Assembly (NCBI GenBank): GCA_013791855.1
Contig: VMTA01000009.1
Coordinates: 1 to 64,000 of the forward strand
From: Sideroxydans sp.
GTDB taxonomy: Bacteria > Pseudomonadota > Gammaproteobacteria > Burkholderiales > Gallionellaceae
Reading direction: 5' to 3'
DNA: 64,000 bases
Shown: positions 60,080 through 64,000 of the stretch, piece by piece
How positions within the stretch are numbered: the stretch's first letter is position 1
Layout: every line of letters starts with the position of its first letter
The notes under the pieces: generated by a model
Told to the model about the DNA's origin: nothing
Databases searched by the model: none
What the model saw: the letters and a program-made list of their open reading frames with translations, nothing else
Made by a program: the position numbers and the translations under genes

Positions 60080-60108
60080 GCGACATTGCAGGTAAACCCT
60101 GCTAGAAT
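60080..60108 (+). promoter_or_regulatory. sigma-70-type promoter for ndk
   Basis: GCGACA (60080-60085), 17-bp spacer, TAGAAT (60103-60108). The start codon is about 47 bases downstream; an inverted pair TCAGAA-TT-TTCTGA lies in the leader. Confidence 0.55.
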
Positions 60109-60155
60109 CGCGCCCTCAGAATTTTCTGATTCACAATAATCATTTGGAGAGAAGC

Positions 60156-60581
60156 ATGGCTGTTGAACGTACCCTTTCTATCATCAAACCCGATGCAGTC
60201 GCCAAGAACGTCATCGGTCAGATCTATTCCCGTTTTGAAGGTGCCGGCCTGAAGGTCATCGCTGCGCGCATGGTGCAACTGTCCCGTGCCGAAGCGGAAG
60301 GTTTTTATGCCGTGCACGCTGCACGTCCATTCTTCAACGATCTGGTGACCTTCATGATCTCCGGCCCGGTGATGATCCAGGTTCTGGAAGGCGAGGGCGC
60401 GATCCTCAAGAACCGTGACCTGATGGGCGCAACCGATCCGAAGAAGGCAGACAAAGGCACCATCCGTGCCGACTTCGCCGACAGCATCGACGCGAATGCG
60501 GTGCACGGTTCCGACGCAGCTGAAACAGCTGCCGTCGAGATCGCTTACTTCTTCCCGGCACTGAACGTCTACTCTCGCTAA
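60156..60581 (+). CDS. ndk: nucleoside diphosphate kinase
   Basis: This 141-residue enzyme moves the gamma phosphate between nucleoside di- and triphosphates through a phosphohistidine. The active His lies in [12 protein letters not shown]; the opening [15 protein letters not shown] is typical. I use the internal ATG at 60156, six bases after GGAGAG, not the track start at 60144. It leads the ndk-rlmN-pilF-rodZ-ispG run. Confidence 0.97.
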   Translation: MAVERTLSIIKPDAVAKNVIGQIYSRFEGAGLKVIAARMVQLSRAEAEGFYAVHAARPFFNDLVTFMISGPVMIQVLEGEGAILKNRDLMGATDPKKADKGTIRADFADSIDANAVHGSDAAETAAVEIAYFFPALNVYSR

Positions 60582-60591
60582 GCGATAGCTG

Positions 60592-61674
60592 ATGAAGCAA
60601 AACCTCCTCGATCTTGAACCGGCTGCGATGACCGCTTGGTTCGCGGAACACGGCGAAAAGCCGTTCCGCGCCAAGCAGGTGCTGCGCTGGATATACAAGA
60701 ACGGGGAGTCCGATTTCGACGCGATGAGCGATCTGGCGATCTCTCTTCGCGACAAACTGAAGCAACTCGCCTGTATCCAGACGCCTAGGGTGATGCGCGA
60801 AGAGACCGCCTCCGACGGTACGCGCAAATGGCTGCTGGATGTGGGCACCGGCAACGCGGTGGAGACCGTGTTCATCCCGGAAGAGGGCAGGGGCACGCTG
60901 TGCGTTTCGACGCAGGCGGGCTGCGCACTGGATTGTGCGTTCTGTTCCACCGGCAAGCAGGGCTTCAACCGCAACCTGTCCACCGCCGAGATCATCGGCC
61001 AGGTGTGGTGGGCCAACCACGAGTTGGGCAAGAACGAAGAAGGCAACTGGCCGGTCACCAACGTGGTGATGATGGGCATGGGCGAACCGTTGCTGAACTT
61101 CGACAGTACCGTGAGCGCCTTGCGCCTGATGCTGGACGATCATTGCTATGGCCTGTCGCGCCGCCGCGTGACGGTGTCCACCTCCGGCGTGGTGCCGTCC
61201 ATGGATCGTTTGCGTGACGAATGTCCGGTGGCGCTGGCGATCTCGCTGCATGCGCCGAACGATGAATTGCGCAACGTGCTGGTGCCGATCAACCAGAAAT
61301 ATCCTTTGCAGGAATTGATGGCGGCTTGTCTGCGCTATCTGGAAAAGGCACCGCGTGATTTCGTTACCTTTGAATATGTGATGCTGGCGGGCGTGAACGA
61401 CCGTCCGCAGGATGCGCGCGAGCTGATCGAACTGGTGCGTGATGTGCCGTGCAAGTTCAACCTGATCCCGTTCAATCCTTTCCCGCAAGCGCCTTACCGC
61501 CGTTCCGATATGGAGACGGTGAAGCATTTTCGCGACATCCTGATGCAGGCGAACATCGTCACCACCATCCGCAAGGTGCGCGGCGACGACATCGCGGCCG
61601 CCTGCGGACAACTGGCGGGACAAGTGCAGGACAAGTCGAAACGAACCCTACGAATCATGGAGGCAAGTCGATGA
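60592..61674 (+). CDS. rlmN: 23S rRNA/tRNA adenine-C2 methyltransferase RlmN
   Basis: This 360-residue radical SAM enzyme methylates A2503 of 23S rRNA and A37 of some tRNAs. The iron-sulfur motif is CALDCAFC (CxxxCxxC), and MGMGEPLLN and the C-terminal catalytic Cys (AAACGQL region) are present. It overlaps pilF by four bases. Confidence 0.97.
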   Translation: MKQNLLDLEPAAMTAWFAEHGEKPFRAKQVLRWIYKNGESDFDAMSDLAISLRDKLKQLACIQTPRVMREETASDGTRKWLLDVGTGNAVETVFIPEEGRGTLCVSTQAGCALDCAFCSTGKQGFNRNLSTAEIIGQVWWANHELGKNEEGNWPVTNVVMMGMGEPLLNFDSTVSALRLMLDDHCYGLSRRRVTVSTSGVVPSMDRLRDECPVALAISLHAPNDELRNVLVPINQKYPLQELMAACLRYLEKAPRDFVTFEYVMLAGVNDRPQDARELIELVRDVPCKFNLIPFNPFPQAPYRRSDMETVKHFRDILMQANIVTTIRKVRGDDIAAACGQLAGQVQDKSKRTLRIMEASR

Positions 61675-62411
61675 AACAGTGGATGGTCTATCTCATGGCA
61701 TTTTTGCTGGCCGGCTGCGCCAGCAATGGTGTGTCCGATGAGCGCGCACGCAACAGCGCCAAGATCCATACCGAACTGGCTGCCTCTTATTTTGAGCGTG
61801 GGCAGTATTCCATCGCCTTGCAGGAATTGGGTGCGGCCATGCAGGCCGATGATTCCTATGCGCCTGCCTACAATGTGCGCGGCCTGGTGCGCATGAGGCT
61901 GCGCGAGGATGCGCTGGCGGACAAGGATTTTCGCCGTGCTTTGCAACTCGATCCTCGCAGCGCATCCGCGCTGAACAACTATGGCTGGTTCCTGTGCCAG
62001 CGCGGCAAGCCCAAGGAGTCCATCGCCAAGTTTCTGGATGCTTTGAAAGACCCCCTCTATAACACCCCGGATATGGCGTATGCCAATGCGGGGGTGTGCG
62101 CCATCAAAGCCGGCGACCTTGTCGCGGCGGAAAGCTATCTTGAGCGCGCGTTGATCCTGCATGCGGGTATGCCAGAAGCGCAGATCGGGCTGGCGGAATT
62201 GAACTACATCAGGGGCGACTATTCGATGGCCAAAGTCCATCTGATGCGTTTCATGCAAGTGTATGAGGCGTTGACGCCGGAGCACCTGTGGCTGGCGGTG
62301 CGCGTAGAGCGCAAGGCGGGGGACCGAAATGCGGCGGCGAGTTACGCGCTGCAATTGCGCAAGCGTTTCCCGGATTCGCGTGAAGCGCAACTTCTGCAGG
62401 CGGGCGAGTGA
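61671..62411 (+). CDS. pilF: type IV pilus biogenesis/TPR lipoprotein PilF
   Basis: This 246-residue protein has a lipoprotein signal (LLAGC-AS) and about five or six TPR repeats from residue 35 to 240 ([37 protein letters not shown]). PilF (PilW) is the outer-membrane pilotin that helps the PilQ secretin assemble. The start MKQWMV overlaps the rlmN stop; the longer track ORF is shadow. Its stop overlaps the rodZ ATG (TGATG). Confidence 0.94.
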   Translation: MKQWMVYLMAFLLAGCASNGVSDERARNSAKIHTELAASYFERGQYSIALQELGAAMQADDSYAPAYNVRGLVRMRLREDALADKDFRRALQLDPRSASALNNYGWFLCQRGKPKESIAKFLDALKDPLYNTPDMAYANAGVCAIKAGDLVAAESYLERALILHAGMPEAQIGLAELNYIRGDYSMAKVHLMRFMQVYEALTPEHLWLAVRVERKAGDRNAAASYALQLRKRFPDSREAQLLQAGE

Positions 62412-63511
62412 TGACAGAGATTCAGAACGAGACGGTCGGGCATGAAGCGCAACAACCTGCATTGAAGGTCGGCGCGATCCTGCGTGCCGAGCGTGAAGCA
62501 CGCGGCTTGTCGGTGGAAGAGATCGCGGAGCGCGTCAAGTACAGTGTGCGCCAAGTCGAAGCGCTGGAGCATGATGATGCCGAGCATCTGCCGCAAGGCA
62601 CTTTCCTGCGCGGTTTCGTGCGCAGCTATGCGCGTGTGCTGGGCATGGATGAGGCCAAGTTGCTGGCAGCGACCCACACGCAGACCGAACATCATTTCGA
62701 TGTGACGGACGTTCAGGCAGGGGGGGCGCCCTTGCCGATCACAGGAGACGCGAGCCGGCGCAGTCGTTATCTGCTGCTGGGGGCGTTGGCAGTCGCGATC
62801 CTGCTGGCCGGTTTCATCCTGATGCAACCAGTAAACATCTCGCTGCCGGTCCCGGTCAAAGTGAGCGAAGAGGCCGCAGTGGAGCCGGCTTCTGCTGTGA
62901 GTGCCGCAGCGCTAGTCGAGGCGGAGCCTGAGCAGCCAGTTGTAGAACAAGCGGCCGAGCCAACGAAAGTCGTGGAAGTGCATAAGCCGGAACCGGTTGC
63001 AAAGGAACCCGAAGCAGTCAAGCCTTTGCCGGTCGCGAAGCCGGTGCCTGTCGTAAAGCCGGTTGAGCCGGTCAAGGTGGTGGAAGCGCCAAAACCGGTG
63101 GTAGCACCAAAACCGGTAGAAACGGCGAAGCCGGTGGTAGCGCCAAAACCGGTCGTCGCCAGCCCGCCGCAGCAAGTGAGCAAGCCGGAACCCGTTGCGG
63201 CGGCAGTGACAGAATCGGTGATGCCAGATGCGCCACCCAAGCCTGAAGTGCCGCTGGCGCTGTTGATGAAGCGCCCGATCCATATCGTGTTCCTCGAAGA
63301 AGCATGGATGGAGATCATCGATGTGAACGGTGAGATATTGTTGTCGCGGGTGACCAAGGCTGGTGAGGAAAAATGGATAGGCGGCGGTCATCGTGCGCCG
63401 TACAACGTCACCATCGCCAGACCGGGTGCGATCCGCATGTATTACCACGGCAAGCAAGTCGATCTGTCGAAATTCAACCCGGCGAACGTCGCCAAGCTGG
63501 TTCTGGAGTAG
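62411..63511 (+). CDS. rodZ: cytoskeletal rod-shape protein RodZ
   Basis: This 366-residue bitopic protein binds MreB and keeps rod shape. An N-terminal helix-turn-helix (about residues 20-90; [20 protein letters not shown]) lies in the cytosol. One span follows (about 118-138), then a Pro/Lys/Val-rich periplasmic linker with repeats of the type KPVVAPKPV (about 170-270), and a C-terminal DUF4115 domain (about 285-366). The linker may vary in length between strains. Confidence 0.94.
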   Translation: MTEIQNETVGHEAQQPALKVGAILRAEREARGLSVEEIAERVKYSVRQVEALEHDDAEHLPQGTFLRGFVRSYARVLGMDEAKLLAATHTQTEHHFDVTDVQAGGAPLPITGDASRRSRYLLLGALAVAILLAGFILMQPVNISLPVPVKVSEEAAVEPASAVSAAALVEAEPEQPVVEQAAEPTKVVEVHKPEPVAKEPEAVKPLPVAKPVPVVKPVEPVKVVEAPKPVVAPKPVETAKPVVAPKPVVASPPQQVSKPEPVAAAVTESVMPDAPPKPEVPLALLMKRPIHIVFLEEAWMEIIDVNGEILLSRVTKAGEEKWIGGGHRAPYNVTIARPGAIRMYYHGKQVDLSKFNPANVAKLVLE

Positions 63512-63516
63512 AACGC

Positions 63517-64000
63517 ATGATGCATCCTTCCAATCTGCGTCACGCGACGCAGGCGGTGCGCGTTGATGACATCGTCATCGGTGGTGGCGCTCCCATCGTG
63601 GTGCAGTCGATGACCAATACCGATACCGCTGACATCACCGGCACTACCAAGCAGGTGCACGAACTGGCGATCGCCGGCTCGGAACTGGTGCGTATTACGG
63701 TCAACACTTCCGAAGCGGCCGAAGCGGTGCCGCACATCCGTCGTCGTCTGGACGCGCTGGGCTGCAATGTGCCGTTGATCGGCGACTTCCATTACAACGG
63801 CCATCGTCTGCTCACCGAATATCCGGAATGCGCCAAGGCGCTGGCAAAGTACCGCATCAATCCCGGCAACGTCGGCAAGAACCGCAAGGGTGAGGACCAG
63901 TTCGCGATGATGATCGCGGTGGCGAAGCAGTACGACAAGCCGGTGCGCATCGGTGTCAACTGGGGCAGTCTGGATCAGGATCTGGTGGTGCGCATGATGG
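63517..64000 (+). CDS. ispG: 4-hydroxy-3-methylbut-2-enyl-diphosphate synthase IspG (partial, 3' end off window)
   Basis: The first 161 codons are visible. IspG (GcpE) converts MEcPP to HMBPP in the non-mevalonate isoprenoid pathway with a 4Fe-4S cluster. Diagnostic N-terminal blocks are [25 protein letters not shown] and YRINPGNVG. The cluster Cys residues lie beyond the window. The ATG is 5 bases after the rodZ stop, preceded by GGAG in the rodZ end. Confidence 0.96.
   Translation, partial: MMHPSNLRHATQAVRVDDIVIGGGAPIVVQSMTNTDTADITGTTKQVHELAIAGSELVRITVNTSEAAEAVPHIRRRLDALGCNVPLIGDFHYNGHRLLTEYPECAKALAKYRINPGNVGKNRKGEDQFAMMIAVAKQYDKPVRIGVNWGSLDQDLVVRMM

Noticed and set aside
60406-61623. 405-residue minus-strand ORF opposite ndk/rlmN
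   Set aside because: Antisense of the radical SAM enzyme; His/Arg/Gln-rich shadow composition.

Overview
The window reads as chromosomal core DNA of a betaproteobacterium. I base this on the order ndk-rlmN-pilF-rodZ-ispG at the right end, the accA-tilS pair, ygfZ next to a COG3235 CbiM-like permease, and dense short-spaced operons. Strong c-di-GMP signalling and redox repair content would suit a Nitrosomonadales/Gallionellaceae-type bacterium, but that lineage is inference. I see no insertion sequence, prophage, integrase, rRNA or CRISPR array.

Left (1-8.5 kb): two minus-strand signalling genes. One is a MASE1-PAS-histidine kinase-receiver protein interrupted by a single in-frame amber codon and cut by the window edge. 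The other is a CHASE-PAS-GGDEF diguanylate cyclase. Both are preceded by the same roughly 75-bp promoter-plus-leader sequence. djlA, a small unknown protein and a Sel1-repeat protein follow. A minus-strand housekeeping/redox operon (bcp, phoH-like, gst, msrB, yciB, yciI, parvulin) spans 12.3 to 7.7 kb with 4-nt overlaps.

12-28.5 kb: tadA, an L,D-transpeptidase-fold protein and a GNAT acetyltransferase; a CbiM-like permease and ygfZ; then a peptide ABC transporter (binding protein, two permeases, fused double ATPase). Between the binding protein and its permeases lies the most interesting region. It holds an ECF sigma factor with its NrsF-type (DUF1109) anti-sigma, diverging from a four-gene set: a tiny exported protein that is one-fifth methionine, an exported MsrB, a DipZ-like membrane thiol transporter and an exported MsrA. 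It looks like a self-contained envelope response to methionine-oxidising chemicals such as hypochlorite. The methionine-rich protein would be the oxidant sink, MsrA/MsrB the repair enzymes and DipZ the electron supply. A GTAAC-N16-CGAA promoter candidate sits in the divergent gap. A DUF883-yqjE-yqjK stress/membrane operon follows.

28.4-39.3 kb: lytic transglycosylase mltD, acetyl-CoA synthetase with an HD-GYP phosphodiesterase gene just upstream, and a heavy-metal RND efflux operon (adaptor, pump, DUF3240, TolC-like).

39.4-48 kb: tRNA-Lys(CTT) and tRNA-Asn(GTT) flank an orphan gene with a J-domain-like C-terminus. Next come a 989-residue protein joining a small N-terminal domain, a very long TolA-like charged helix, one membrane span and an AsmA-like periplasmic domain; then an HDOD protein, an aspartate aminotransferase and comEC.

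48-64 kb: a DUF2062 protein, a PAS-GGDEF-hemerythrin diguanylate cyclase, lolD and lolC/E, a COG4255-like protein, an MscS channel with a cyclic-nucleotide-binding domain, accA, tilS, a dctPQM TRAP transporter, and ndk-rlmN-pilF-rodZ-ispG (ispG runs off the window). c-di-GMP is the recurring regulatory theme: two cyclases with I-sites, one HD-GYP phosphodiesterase and no EAL domain seen. No gene-free stretch exceeds about 250 bases.
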